Below are positions 25,924 to 37,119 of a DNA stretch of 64,000 nucleotides, in pieces; position 1 is the first letter of the stretch; each line of letters begins with the position of its first letter. The notes under the pieces were generated by a model. It had not been told where the DNA came from. It saw only the letters and a list, made by a program, of their open reading frames with translations, and did not search any database. Source of the stretch: Xiphydria camelus (Eukaryota > Arthropoda > Insecta > Hymenoptera > Xiphydriidae). A program made the position numbers and the translations under genes. The stretch lies in assembly GCA_963678675.1 (NCBI GenBank), contig OY783192.1, positions 21,385,174 to 21,449,173 on the forward strand, read 5' to 3'.

Positions 25924-26060
25924 CCGTATGTCCGCGGGCAAACCGATAAGTCATACCTATGGCCGATAACTTGAAATTTGACTTCGGCAGTGTTTGCCGA
26001 CGGTCGAGTCTTTGATCCCGATAACTGTCACTTCGAGAGATCGAAGCGCCAAATCTCGAA
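25924..26060 (+). mobile_element. Left end of a CCGTATGTC-family element
   Basis: TA followed by CCGTATGTCC, with TTGACTTCGGCAGTGTTTGC 50-70 bp inside. Its inner arm GGTCGAGTCTTTGAT recurs inverted at 27715-27735 next to CACTGCCGAAGTCAA. The two may therefore be arms of one ~1.85 kb element whose right terminus is lost. Confidence 0.6.
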
Positions 26061-26722
26061 ATCATGAATTTGTGAATAAATGGTGGGTAATTTGTAGAAG
26101 TGATAAAAAATAATCATTCTTCGATGAAATTCCCCAAAAGTTTAAAAACCGGATTATCAAAGACTTCATGAAAATCTCCTAACCTACTCGTTATGTAATA
26201 ACGCTTAAATTTTAAGTTCTAAAAATTACTTACCATTTTTCACAAATTTACGATCCCCGCTAGCCTAACGTGACTTTCACCCAAGCGTCACGCGGTGGCA
26301 TCACGTCTTGTTGGCACGGGAGCTTCACTGTGCCGCCACTTAGTGATTGTCACTGAGTGACGTTACTGTAATGCCACTGTGACTTCATCTTTTAAAAAAT
26401 CCAAATTGTTCAGTAAAAATTATAATATAAAAGTTCCATCGTGAACTTAAACCATTAACGCCCAAATTAATTTTTGGTGGATTTTCTTTACGAAAATTGC
26501 ATGATTTGTTACTCAGAGGTTATCAGAAAAAAATTCCAAATGGCCGTCCTATAAATAAGACGCTGGGCGCTAATGGGTTAACTTTAACATGATTCTTGAC
26601 GAATATTCTATAAATAATGTATAATTATTATAATCGCTACTGTTTTGAAAAAGAAAATATCAAATTATTTTAAAAAATTAATGAGAACCTTCGAGAGCAG
26701 TCACTGTCATGTCCGGTTTCTA
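26061..26722. other. Non-coding, no recognised gene
   Basis: AT-rich, with a G+C-richer patch at 26270-26390 made of words like GTCACGCGGTGGCATCACG that recur, inverted or direct, near 27500-27680. It may be the interior of the element starting at 25924. Confidence 0.3.
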
Positions 26723-27294
26723 TACAGGGTGTTCGGAAAAAATACCGACACAGAAATAGGGGTGATAGGTTACGTCATTACAAGTATTTTGATATAAGGG
26801 ACCTATACCCGCAAGCGCCCCCTTCTGGAGATATCAACTTTTCAAGTTTATAACGACCGAGGTTGATCAAAGTAGAATAATATTGAGTTTTTTGTCTACC
26901 TGTACAATTGAAAAACAAATGAAAACTCCTTGTATCCGCATCATCTTCGAAAAGTACAAGGACTTGAGCCAAGCGGTTATCCTTTCCGCAAGCAGTTTGC
27001 GCAGTGGCACATCTATCCAGAATCGTTTCCGATGTTGCATGGACATGGGTGGCCGTCATTTTGAGCATTTGCTGTAGTACATTGTTTTTGTAACTCGTAA
27101 AATTAAATATTCGTTACCATCTTGATACGTTTCTTATTATTCTACTTTGATCAACCTCAGTCGTTATAAACTTGAAAAGTTGATATCTCCAGAAGGGGGC
27201 GCTTGCGGGTATAGGTCCCTTATATCAAAATACTTGTAATGACGTAACCTAATACCCCTATTTCTGTGTCGGTGTTTTTTCCGAACACCCTGTA
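26723..27294. mobile_element. Mariner-type MITE with TACAGGGTGT ends (572 bp)
   Basis: Ends TACAGGGTGTTCGG / CCGAACACCCTGTA with TA duplications at 26721-26722 and 27295-27296. The arms are ~160 bp inverted repeats (26723-26885 against 27130-27294). Confidence 0.85.
27010..27077 (+). pseudogene. Transposase C-terminal remnant inside the MITE
   Basis: The frame ends IQNRFRCCMDMGGRHFEHLL followed by a stop. A C-terminus of this form, x-GGHFEHLL, is familiar from mariner-like transposases of insects. It indicates the MITE derives by internal deletion from a coding element. Only about 20 codons remain. Confidence 0.6.
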
Positions 27295-27299
27295 TATGA

Positions 27300-28201
27300 C
27301 TGGAGTCGACCAACAGCACTTGAAGAGTTGGTGGCGCAATTGGTAGATTGCGAAAGCATTCCCAGTTTCAAAGCATCTCGTATATAGGGTATCCTAAAGA
27401 GCGCAGGTTCGAATCCCGGTAGGGTACGAAAAAAAAGCGACACCTCTAGGCGGGTAAAGTCACTGTGTGCGTTCCCTTTTTGCAAAATCCATCCACAAGC
27501 GCATCGCGTGACTGCACAGTTCTCTTGTAGTAACGAATCACTGTTCGGTCACAGTAACCTCACTCGCCGTTTCCAATACGTTTCGCCACTGTGGCGTCCG
27601 CGGGGGCACGCACGATAATGTAATTGTGATGTTTCCTAAATCCATCGCGTGACGGCACAGTGCGCTCGTAGTGACGAAACTTGGCTATCGGGGATTCTGT
27701 AGTCAATTCCAACTATCAAAGACTCGACCGTTGGCAAACACTGCCGAAGTCAAAGGGTCTCGCCGTATTTCCATATGAAAAATGCCCCTGCACCAATTAA
27801 CTTTATTAAACCTTTTATTTATTGCTTTTTATCCAAAATACCTCCACAACAAATTTCAGACCGCTAACTTCACGTACAAGGGAAATAGGGGGTAAACAAC
27901 AATTAACGTTACTATTTTTTTTCTCTGGAACTATAAAAGATATCAAAGTTGTTCAAAAACTAAATTGTATGTCTTCGTGTAGTAGTAGTAGTAGTAGTCA
28001 TATATTTTTTCGACTGCATAAAAACACTGTTAAAAGGTGTTAATTTAAAAATATATTTTTGCAATTTAAAAATTTATAACAATCGCTGGAGATACACCAA
28101 CCAAAAAAATCATATGGAATCATCTATTAGTCAGCTATTATGTAAAATAATTTCCAAATAGTTTAATTTGGTGGAACATAGTAAAAAAAATTGAAAAACC
28201 T
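27300..28201. other. Non-coding stretch
   Basis: Apart from the tRNA-like boxes it holds the inverted CCGTATGTC-family arm (about 27700-27800, related to 33003-33075), an (AGT)n run at 27980-27998 and AT-rich sequence. Confidence 0.4.
27332..27416 (+). other. tRNA-like pol III box pair, possible SINE head
   Basis: The A-box-like TGGCGCAATTGG and the perfect B-box GGTTCGAATCC lie 74 bp apart, longer than in a normal tRNA. No acceptor stem pairs across them. It is best read as a tRNA-derived SINE head or tRNA pseudogene. Confidence 0.35.
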
Positions 28202-28251
28202 TTAACACGTTCACGCCGGCGCGGTACGTAGCGCCGGCGTGAACGTGTTAA
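28202..28251. mobile_element. 50 bp TTAA-ended palindrome
   Basis: Perfect 21 bp arms beginning TTAACACGTTCACGCCGGCG around an 8 bp centre (GGTACGTA). The TTAA ends suggest a minimal piggyBac-type foldback relic. Confidence 0.6.
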
Positions 28252-28396
28252 TTCATACTATATTATGTATATTTATTTACTTATTAATTATGTACGCATA
28301 ATGTCTACATTGTTTTATAATATACATAATATACAATAATGTGTACAAAAGACAAGTAATTTGTATAATTTACATAATCTTGGTAGCTGAGTTGGT

Positions 28397-28712
28397 TACA
28401 TCAAATATATATTGGTAAATATTTCGGCAGGTCTAACAATTTTAGATTTTTTAGATTTAGCGGGCATGTGACTAATAATAATTATAGCAGCTATATGCGA
28501 ACAATATCCTACTGTCCTGCCATTCACAAGCCCTGTTCATGACCTTAGTCATCGTTACTATTCTCCTCAACGGTGGTAGATAAGGTGGTTACGTCAAATA
28601 TATTTGTCAATATTTCGGCTGGTCTAACGATTTTAGACTTGTAGCGGCCGTGTGACAAATAATAATTATGGCAGCTACATGCGAACAACATCCTACAGTC
28701 CTACTGCCATTA
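28397..28712 (-). repeat. Direct duplication of a transposase 3' region
   Basis: 28397-28530 and 28589-28712 are imperfect direct copies (shared words ATATTTCGGC, GGTCTAAC, AATAATAATTAT, GCAGCTA). The right copy is the SWIM-finger-coding end of the transposase at 28607-29797. Confidence 0.7.
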
Positions 28713-29797
28713 GCACAGTCACAAGTGTATCTTAGGATACCCTTGTAGATATTCACGTTTGGCCGATATTCAATGTAGCACTGGTAGATCTTGCTATTTA
28801 TATGGCGTAAACGAACCTTAATTTTGATAATATTTTCAGAGTCTATTAAATATTCGACATTTAAAGTGTTCTCGTCGTCCATTATTTCCGCGAAATAACA
28901 TACTGCTTGTGACATTTGATATGTGCTTGTAAATAGTATCTTGAGATCGTCTTCAGTAAATTCCGGAAAATCTGTTAGGCATGTTGAAGAGAGTTTCATG
29001 AACGGTTTTTTACGGCGATTTAAACTTTGTGTTTCAACCACTGTTTGTAAAGTATTTTGCTGGACTGTACGCTCTTTCATATAATTAACTATTTCGTCGG
29101 CAAATTCCCGATCAGAATTTATCCTTTTTCCAAAAATATTGTTTAAAAATCCAGCAATTCGGCATAAATATTTTACTACAGGCAATAACTTGTTGCCTAC
29201 TTTGTTATGCAATAATTGAGATTTTTGGCCTATGGCTCCATGAACAGCCTCGACGACCCATCTTACCTTCGTAACCCACCGCGAAAAATTGGCTTCTTCA
29301 GTTGGTAATTGTGCACGATTACCCTTAAGAGCGGGCATACAAACCTTATATCTTAGATTCTCCATATTCTCTACAGCATCACGAAAACCTTGATCAACAA
29401 AGCAGAAATCACCACGTTGCAAAAGAGACTTTAATCCATTGGCATCTTCTAATAAGGTTTTCATTATAGAGGCAGCATTCATTGTACCGTTGAATGGTTC
29501 TGCTATATCAACTATATAGCCATTTGTTGTGCAGATGGTGAAAGGTTTACACAGTGGAACTTTTTTTTGTCCGGAATAAGATTTTCGTTGATAAGCATTA
29601 TTTTGACTTTTTTCGCGTCTAACATACGTTCCATCTAATATCAATGCCAGTGTAGATTCACCGATATCAAAACGCTTCTTTGCAACGTCAGCAGTTTCGC
29701 GGATTAATTCATTTCTAGACTGCATGAATTCCAAAAAGTGAGTATTTAAAATATCAGTTTCGGAGGCTTTTATTACCTGATGGAAATAATCCGACAC
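28607..29797 (-). CDS. ISL2EU-like DDE transposase, main exon (396 codons)
   Basis: An open frame with a DDE_4-type catalytic core: LALILDGTYVRREKSQN (first D), a GDFCFVDQGFRD block (second D) and RWVVEAVHGAIGQKSQLL (E). The C-terminus carries a SWIM-like zinc finger, YTCDCANGSRTVGCCSHVAA. This order of core plus SWIM finger fits transposases I associate with ISL2EU/IS4EU elements, a Harbinger relative. The first Met may not be the true start: the conserved N-terminal Cys block lies separately at 30679-31230, so this is probably the last exon of a split or interrupted gene. No internal stop. No partner nuclease gene seen nearby. Confidence 0.75.
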   Translation of the reverse strand: MSDYFHQVIKASETDILNTHFLEFMQSRNELIRETADVAKKRFDIGESTLALILDGTYVRREKSQNNAYQRKSYSGQKKVPLCKPFTICTTNGYIVDIAEPFNGTMNAASIMKTLLEDANGLKSLLQRGDFCFVDQGFRDAVENMENLRYKVCMPALKGNRAQLPTEEANFSRWVTKVRWVVEAVHGAIGQKSQLLHNKVGNKLLPVVKYLCRIAGFLNNIFGKRINSDREFADEIVNYMKERTVQQNTLQTVVETQSLNRRKKPFMKLSSTCLTDFPEFTEDDLKILFTSTYQMSQAVCYFAEIMDDENTLNVEYLIDSENIIKIKVRLRHINSKIYQCYIEYRPNVNIYKGILRYTCDCANGSRTVGCCSHVAAIIIICHTAATSLKSLDQPKY

Positions 29798-30678
29798 TTA
29801 CTGTTCTCGTTCCAAACCAAATAATTTATGTATCATTGCATTGGAAGTGCCGCTTCTTAATTTAAATAGAAACACTACTAATGTGCTTGTGTTACTGTTC
29901 GTGACTCGCTATTATTCATACCAAACAACATTTCCTTCAACTTAATTATATCTTCCCATTTAAGACCAGTGAAAAAGTATGAATTTCTTCCTCAGATAAA
30001 GAGACTTCACCAATTCTTGAATGAAGGGAAGAGTCCACATTAATAGCCAATCGATTTAAAAATGGGCTACTGACGCATTTTTTGATAAAAAACGTTTTAA
30101 ATAGAAGAGAACGAAACTAAAAGAACGGTTTTTGAAAAAATGCGATCCGTGCACCTATTCGCTCGAAAAAATTATTGAAAGTGGAGTTTTCGATTCCGCG
30201 CCCATATTGCCTGTGACGTCAGTGCGGTATCTAACAGAGGTTCCCAATGTGGGGAACCGATGCGTTCCGACTGCTACTTCAGTGGTTCTCTATTAATAAC
30301 TCGCTTCAAACGGCTCACCCGGCTAGCCTAAAAAGTATGAGGCAATGGATATAGGTATTCCGCTAAACGAAAACCATACGAACTGCGTGACAATGGGTGC
30401 TTTCCATTTAACTGACACGAGTCGACACAAAATTAAACTATTGGTTCTTTCTGCTGGAGCCTGCCAATCAGTTGGTGGTTCTAGGAGAAGTGTGTCGACT
30501 TGTGTCATAAATGGAAAGCACCCAATAAGTAGTCAGCTGTGATTCATCTTACAGCGCATGCGCCCCGTGACGTCAATGCGGTACAGTTTTAAATAATAAC
30601 CATCATTTTCAATGTGAAAATTATTGTACTTCCACACTATAATTGTACTTTTTTTCTTCGTAATACAATATTACAGAT
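29798..30678. other. Interval between two transposase blocks
   Basis: Holds a short MITE at 30393-30525. Imperfect direct repeats containing GTGACGTCAGTGCGGTA lie near 30213 and 30568. No coding family seen. Confidence 0.4.
30393..30525. mobile_element. Short MITE (~133 bp)
   Basis: Ends ATGGGTGCTTTCCATTTA and AAATGGAAAGCACCCA with inner GAGTCGACAC / GTGTCGAC pairing. The flanking duplication is not clear. Confidence 0.65.
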
Positions 30679-31230
30679 CTAAGGAATCTGAAAATATAAC
30701 GAAAATCGAAATCCTCCACATACGTCAGTAGCCCATTCAGAAACTTCCAATTTTTCTATAGAACTATAATTACAATACACTCGTAATAACTTCAGCTCAT
30801 CAACAAAAAAACGTTTTTGTATCAAATGAGTTCTACAGCAACGATTATCTCTAGGTATAAAAATTCTACGTTGACTAAACGCTTGAAGGCGGGCTTCCAT
30901 TGGCACACAGCAGAGATTTTTTTGTGATCCACATAGAGTGCAGCATTTGTGCGTTGCTTTAAATCTCTTTAGCGGAAGTTCTACGTAGTCCTTTTCTGAA
31001 GTCCTGCCGCTTACTACTTTAAAATCTGGATCGTCACTATCGTCCTGAATACTTGACTCCTCTGCCTGTTTATATATGATTAATCTGTATTTGCTACAGA
31101 ATATTGAACCTATTTGGACAGTGTTCTTACAACAGGCTTGATATTTGTGTACTTCTTCATCTGTAACAATTATCTTCGACTTGTCGCGGAATTTTTTAAC
31201 ACTTAGATTACAATTAAGCCACTTATCTAT
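30679..31230 (-). pseudogene. N-terminal part of the ISL2EU-like transposase
   Basis: Reads KIIVTDEEVHKYQACCKNT, then an acidic stretch, CCTLCGSQKNLCCVPMEARL and RIFIPRDNRCCRTHLI. This is a Cys-rich zinc-binding N-terminus fitting the transposase downstream. It is separated from the main exon by ~880 bp that include a MITE (30393-30525). It ends in a stop near 30680, so the gene is either spliced or broken; no clear GT-AG pair was established. Confidence 0.6.
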
Positions 31231-31457
31231 TTCACTTTACTAACACTGAGTGCACTGCATACATTCCGATACACTTCGTTACATACATTGGTTAACGCAT
31301 ATTTGGTTTCGGCTTATATAGCTTAAATGTAAAAGTAATTGGACTACGGTGGGAGTAGCGTGCATTGATGCATTGCGCCCTGTTTGGCTAGAAGAGAATT
31401 TAGAACTAGGGTTGACATTGGGTATTTTCCGAGTTCCGATTCTAGTTGGCAAGGAGT

Positions 31458-32691
31458 TAAAGTCACCATACACGTTCAGTGGACCGGCCGGCCGTGCCCT
31501 GCAGGCCGACTGTCAGTCGGTCGTCAGTCCTGGCCGACCGGCCGCACACACAAAGTTAAGGTACCTATGCACGTTCAGTCGGCCGGCCGCTTTCCGCTAC
31601 GCACACAAATTTAAATGAGAAGTCGCGCTACCTGCCGGGGGCCTGTTGATTAATAAAATTAAACGCGTGTTGGAGTTTACTGACAGGGATTCGTCCGGCG
31701 ACGGACTGATGGAAAAATTTTACTCCAGTCTGAAATTTTATGATCTTGCAACCACGCCCTTTCCCGGAAAGGTTAATTACCGGACGGGTCGAAATAATCC
31801 GTCTCCCACATTACCTATACCTGTACACCTATTGTAATATATATCGCTATCTTTCGAACAGTTATAATGACAACGCAAGCGATCTGTTTCGTCGAATCCA
31901 GATGATTCGCAGTTCCACACGTTTCCTGAAGGGATTAATTGCTGGACGAGTCATGATGAACCGTTTCCCGGAATAATGATGAATTCAATAAATTACTTAA
32001 CCAGGCACGGGCCTCGGACTTTCCCAGTAGTCTAGTCATTATAGCATATGAAATGCAAATTAATCTGAGTATGATGAAACCTATACCAATCAATAGGGAA
32101 AAATCCCCTACAAAACACGTCAAAAAATCCTAAGCAACTTTGGCCAGGAAATATTTTTAATTTTAATTTTCATTAATTATTAATGTTCAGTTCAGAGTCT
32201 CACATATTGGTGTGAGGAATTTCTCCATAAATACATATGTTTGGGATGCAGCTCTTAAGTAATGTAAATAGAAAGCATCAGTGTAAATAACTGGATACAT
32301 TGTAATTGAAACCGATATTACGGATAATTAACTTGAAACGCAGTTCATTTGCTGTGGATTTTTTTTTGGCAAATAAATAAGTGCAAACTTCTTCAATGTT
32401 CTTAAAATGCAACGGAGTTTCGGAGTTATTTGCAAAAGTCGAGAAAACATCCTGAACGAATACTTTGGATGCAACGTTAACACATTGCTTCTTTAGAACA
32501 CATAACAAATGCATTCGATAGAAAGAGCAAACGATAAGCCAATTACTGTATAATTTCGTCTGTTTAAAAGGCCAATCACTGGGGGTTTTACCCTATCGAT
32601 AACCCGCGGCTGGCCAGGACTAACGGTCGACTGACAGTCGGACTGACAGTCCACGGCCGGCCGGCCGACTAAACGTGTATGGCGCCCTTTA
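31458..32691. mobile_element. TIR element rich in GGCCGGCCG ends (1.23 kb)
   Basis: The left end TAAAGTCACCATACACGTTC followed by GGACCGGCCGGC is matched in reverse at 32650-32691 (AACGTGTATGGCGCCCTTTA). A further direct copy of the end-like motif lies at 31551-31590, and GACTGTCAGTCGGTC/CGACTGACAGTCGGAC pairs sit inside each end. The interior is AT-rich with no transposase. 31755-31975 resembles 63395-63480. Confidence 0.65.
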
Positions 32692-33369
32692 GGCTACGCG
32701 GAATGACAAAGCGACTTGACAGGAGAGGTATTACGTTTATCTGATCGGTCATCTATTGAATTTGTCATTTCTCCCCTTTACAAGCTCCCCTTTACTGCGA
32801 AAGACGGCTTATTCCGACCCTTTCGTTAATTAGACTTTTCGGGAAAGGTGCGGGGCTACAAGCTCATTAGCAGCCTAGATTTGCGGAAACATATCGCCTC
32901 ACCATTGTGACTGGTGGTGAGATTGACTCTAGATTAGCGAGGTACATAGATCGCGATGATACTGAGTAGTAAGAACCGATATATCGAAATCCGTTTAGTG
33001 TGCGACGGTAAACGGTTTAACAAAGTTAATTGGTACCAGGGCATTTTTCATATGGAAATACGGCGAGACCCTTTCAAGGTATCGGCCATAGGTATCGGCA
33101 CTTGCTCGAATTCTCCTGAGACATACGGTAAATAATCCGATAGTCGATAACATAGAGTCATGTCATTTCCTTCTTTTTTTTTAAATGGGTTCTTTCTATT
33201 TAAGGTAGTTCCTCCGCGACAACCTCAACCAAAAGTTACATACCATGTTAATGTTTAAAATATTGATAATTTGTTTAACAGTAGTAAATAAAATTAAAAG
33301 CTACGTAATATTGACTCGGTACTAATAGATAATACGATGGATATCATTTATTGCCGTAAAATATACCCC
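32692..33369. other. Mosaic of dispersed repeats
   Basis: 32840-32930 is inverted relative to 63320-63405. 32930-32990 (TCTAGATTAGCGAGGTACAT) resembles 14774-14830 and 63205-63255. 33003-33136 contains GAAATACGGCGAGACCC (inverted at about 27755) and ends GACATACGGTA, a CCGTATGTC-family terminus. 33205-33365 is the partner of 9460-9640. No genes. Confidence 0.5.
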
Positions 33370-34110
33370 CAAAAAAACAGATTCTCTCTCTCTAAAAAAA
33401 GGCGGCATGTTCATTCAGTGCCAACAAAAATTGATACCTACGTAAAATACTCTCCAAAAAAGATTTGAAATCAATTAAGATCGCCATGTTCAAGATTTAT
33501 ATATAAAAAGTAAAAGGCATCATTTGAAAGGAAAATTATTGTAAATCAAGTTACTAAAAAATTTGACTAAAGAATTTATAAAAAAATTTTAATAAAAAAG
33601 AACTTGCCGCGTTTAAGTTTTCATCTTCTGTCCACTATACCGAATAATTGGTAGTGCTTGGACGGTGCTAGAGTAATTCATAAATTGCACTGCCGAAGTC
33701 AAATCCAGAGAAATTCAGAAGGCCCCCGCCTGATTGGTTTCCCGTGCGACATTCGGTATACTGGTGGTATTATATAAGAGAGTGTATGAATTTATTTAAA
33801 ATCATAAGTGCATAAACATCGAGTATAATTCTGTCTGAATTTTTTATTTTGAAGGAAAAAAACGCGGCAAGTTCTTTTTTATTAAAATTTTTTTATAAAT
33901 TCTTTAGTCGAATTTTTTAGTAACTTGATTTACAATAATTTTCCTTTCAAATGATGCCTTTTACTTTTTATATATAAATCTTGAACATGGCGATCTTAAT
34001 TGATTTCAAATCTTTTTTGGAGAGTATTTTACGTAGGTATCAATTTTTGTTGGCATTGAATGAACATGCCGCCTTTTTTTTTACAGAGAATCTGTTTTTG
34101 TGGGGGGATT
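33370..34110. repeat. Palindromic repeat C with a MITE at its centre
   Basis: Left arm 33370-33630 and right arm about 33800-34110 are inverted copies, again with GATCGCCATGTTCAAGATTT. The spacer carries the 117 bp element at 33640-33756. The right flank to about 34260 matches repeat B at 25396-25580. Confidence 0.8.
33640..33756. mobile_element. Short CCGAAT-ended MITE (117 bp), TA-flanked
   Basis: Ends CCGAATAATTGG and CGTGCGACATTCGG with TA at 33638-33639 and 33757-33758. It contains CACTGCCGAAGTCAA, the same subterminal word as the larger CCGCATGTCC elements. Confidence 0.75.
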
Positions 34111-34260
34111 TCATTACTTTTTGGAATTTATTCATGAGGAGAATACGTACATGTAGAAGAATAGCTTTCTATTACCACAAAATTAAAGTCTCACATTTTA
34201 TACCGATACGAGCCAATTAATTATAACCACTTACTTACTTTTGATTTATTCTCGTGATAT

Positions 34261-34732
34261 TTTGAAAGGGATTTATAGACTAGAGAGCCCTTATATTTTT
34301 CATTTTGCCTTAGTATTTTGGAGAAATAAAACATGTACCGCTTTCGAATTTACAGGCCATCGGATTTTTCTTATATTTTTGTCGTCTACAGAAATCCATG
34401 AAGACGTTTTACCTTCAACTCTCTCTAAGTATACTCTTCCAATGACCATGACGAATTGTTTCATCACATGTAAAGATACCACTTATGACAGCATATATGT
34501 TGTTACATACATATATTAACTCGAGACGTTGGAATAGTTTTAAGAAATCCTTTTGCATGCACCGCTGAAATTTCGCCTTTACTCATAAATAAATTTAATG
34601 TAATTATTACTACATCATTTACAGCTTCGATGCTGACCTTACGACTCATTTCAACCCGAGTAGAACATTCATTGTAAATATCATCATAAACATGCCAATG
34701 CGAATAAAAATCATCTATTAACTGTTGCAGAC
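34261..34732. other. No recognised feature
   Basis: AT-rich, with short open frames that show no family signature. Confidence 0.25.
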
Positions 34733-34838
34733 CAAGTATTCCGTTGTGGAGGGGGTCCTGATTGGTCTACTCGCAAAGATGCGTATAAGTTTCTTAGCGA
34801 GTAGACCAATCAGGACCCCCGCCGCAACGGAATACTTG
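34733..34838. repeat. Long hairpin, 42 bp near-perfect arms
   Basis: The arms run from CAAGTATTCCG inward to GGTCTACTCGC and back. One or two mismatches lie near GTTGTGGAGG / CCGCCGCAAC, with a ~22 nt loop. It is followed directly by a further partial copy, CCTGATTGGTCTCTTCGC. It may be a tiny MITE or a transcribed hairpin. Confidence 0.75.
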
Positions 34839-34908
34839 AACCTGATTGGTCTCTTCGCTGAGTTGCGTGCACGCAAAGATACGAGTGACTCGAGAAAGGC
34901 CTCGAGTG

Positions 34909-35711
34909 ACCTGTCAAGCGTGAAATATACATGTACCTCACTTTTATTTCATCTCTTCTTCGCCTCTGGTATAATCATTTACATCCCACAAAGCACGTTT
35001 TTGCAAGTAACTTTTCTGTAACATTCCTGCGATTTTTGCAATATTCGTGAATACTACCGTATATGTTAGAAATATATATTTCTCGATAAAAACGTTTCGG
35101 AATCATTACGTCGAAAGATTTCCTTGACAAAGTACAGCTCGGTAAGATTGTACTTGTCAGGGCTGAATTATATAGGGTTTTTATAATTATTTGAGGAAGT
35201 CCCAGAAGAATTGAGCAGCATTATTTCTGTAACAAATTGTAAATAACATAATTAAACCAGCATTTCACTATTTAAAATGTACCGAACTTACTCTGCATAG
35301 AAATTAAGAAATAACCTTTCTATAGATAATAATGACAGAATATTAAAAATAATATATCCTGTTTCGTATTATACTGTCACAAGTTTCAATTTATACCGAC
35401 CTGTCAAACGTGAAGTGTACATGTACCTCACTTCTATTTCATCTCTTCTTCGCCTCTGGTGTAACGATGGAAATTACAAAATATCATCATTTACACCCCA
35501 CACAGCACGTTTTTGCAAGTAACTTTTCTGTAACATTTCTGCGATATTTTACAATATTCGTGAACACTACCGTATGTTAGAAATATATATTTCTCGATAA
35601 AAACGTTTTGGAATCATTACGTCGAAAGATCTCCTCGATAAGGTACAGCTCGATAAGATTGTACTTGTCAGGGCTGAATTATATAGGGTTTTTATAATTA
35701 TTTTAGCAAGT
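34909..35711. repeat. Direct ~300 bp duplication plus inverted end
   Basis: 34909-35205 and 35398-35711 are direct copies (shared CCTCACTT...TTTCATCTCTTC, ATATATATTTCTCGATAAAA, GATTGTACTTGTCAGGGCTG). The start of the second copy recurs inverted at 35813-35886, so 35379-35905 forms a TIR element with ends including ACCGACCTGTCAAACGTGAA. Confidence 0.75.
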
Positions 35712-35905
35712 CACAGAAGAAAATAGGTGCAGTAAAATATCGATGCTGTGCCAGAAAGAATAAGGAATAACCCTCGAACCCTAATCGGTATCAGTGATTC
35801 CTCATTGACTGTCGTTACAACAGAGACGAAGAACAAATGAAATAAAAGTGAGGTACATGTGCACTTCAGGTTTGACAGGTCGGTGTGTAAATTGGAACTT
35901 GTAAT

Positions 35906-36277
35906 AGTACGAAAGAGGAAATATATCGATAGAGAAAATATAATGATAAGGTAATTACTTGTTTGTTGTGATGCAATTCCATTGCATCTCCTATTTTTCT
36001 CCCACGGCTTTGATTGTGACAGAGAAGAAAAGCCATCAATTCGTCTCGTGCTCGCATGACGCTGAAACAAAAAATAGAATTATCACAAAGATAGTTGTCC
36101 TTCCATCGAAAGTGAGGTTAAAGCTGTCAGATGGCAATTAAACTTATCTAATGGCAATTCTTCTGAGATACTGCCGTCTCCTTTCCTGCTCTTTATGCAC
36201 AGGCAACCAGAGAAACACAGCACTGCATCCGTTTACTATCTCGATTATCGAAAAAAATACAAACGATTATTATAAAC
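35906..36277. other. No recognised feature
   Basis: Mixed-composition non-coding sequence; nothing assignable. Confidence 0.25.
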
Positions 36278-36456
36278 TATAGGCCTGTTGCGTACTCTCA
36301 CAAGCGTAGCTTTTGTTTGTGTTACACATATACGTATAGAGAATTTACACCCCAGTTTCACCAAGAAACCCAGTTTGGCGGCGCTGTTTTCCGTATACAT
36401 ACAATACACATTCACACTTGCAATAGTGTGCATGGACTCTACGCAATAGGCCTATA
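36278..36456. mobile_element. Short MITE (~179 bp)
   Basis: Ends TATAGGCCTGTTGCGTA and TACGCAATAGGCCTATA, inverted. Non-coding. Confidence 0.65.
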
Positions 36457-37119
36457 CGGAGCGTCTGTCACATTCACCACTATTGAGATTCATAACTCCG
36501 ATTACACTGAATTTTTATATTTTATTAACAAGCGCGTCCGAGGATCGAAATAAACGCGAGGTTAATCGTTTCGCGAATGGAAATATTTTATTAACTTTGA
36601 AAATACCCAACATTTAAGGAATATATTCTCTCACACACTCTCACATACATTTTTGATGGCGTATGCGTGTGGCCGCATCTGTGTACACATTTCTGATCAT
36701 GCCCGACTATCCCCGAAGGTAGGCGGAATTTTTGTGAGATTTTGATATATATATATTATATATCGCTCGAGAAATCGGATTCTGGACTTTAAGGCGCAAG
36801 GGGCGTATCTTCGCGTTGCTAAGGAAGAATCTCTGTTAATATGTAACTTATAACATTTATTCTGGTCTCTATCAATAGAGAATAGTCAATTTATATGGCG
36901 TAACTGAGCATATTTTTGGTTATGACCGTATATTTATTGAGAAAATTTGATATTAAAATTGAGGGGTGCATGGGGCAGACATTTGTGGTGTAAAGAGATA
37001 CGGGTGCGCTCGCGACATCAGCGCTGTCGTGTCTGAGCGCGAAACTACTTGAACGAACATGCCGCGAGACACTGCCGTGTCTCTTGATAACTATCATCCA
37101 ATAAATTCAATGATTATCA
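36457..37119. other. Dispersed repeat, partly matching 59990-60210
   Basis: 36845-37050 is an inverted relative of 59990-60210 (shared ATGACCGTATATTTATTGAG-like stretch, ATTGAGGGGTG, GGGGCAGACAT). The rest is AT-rich. No gene. Confidence 0.5.
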
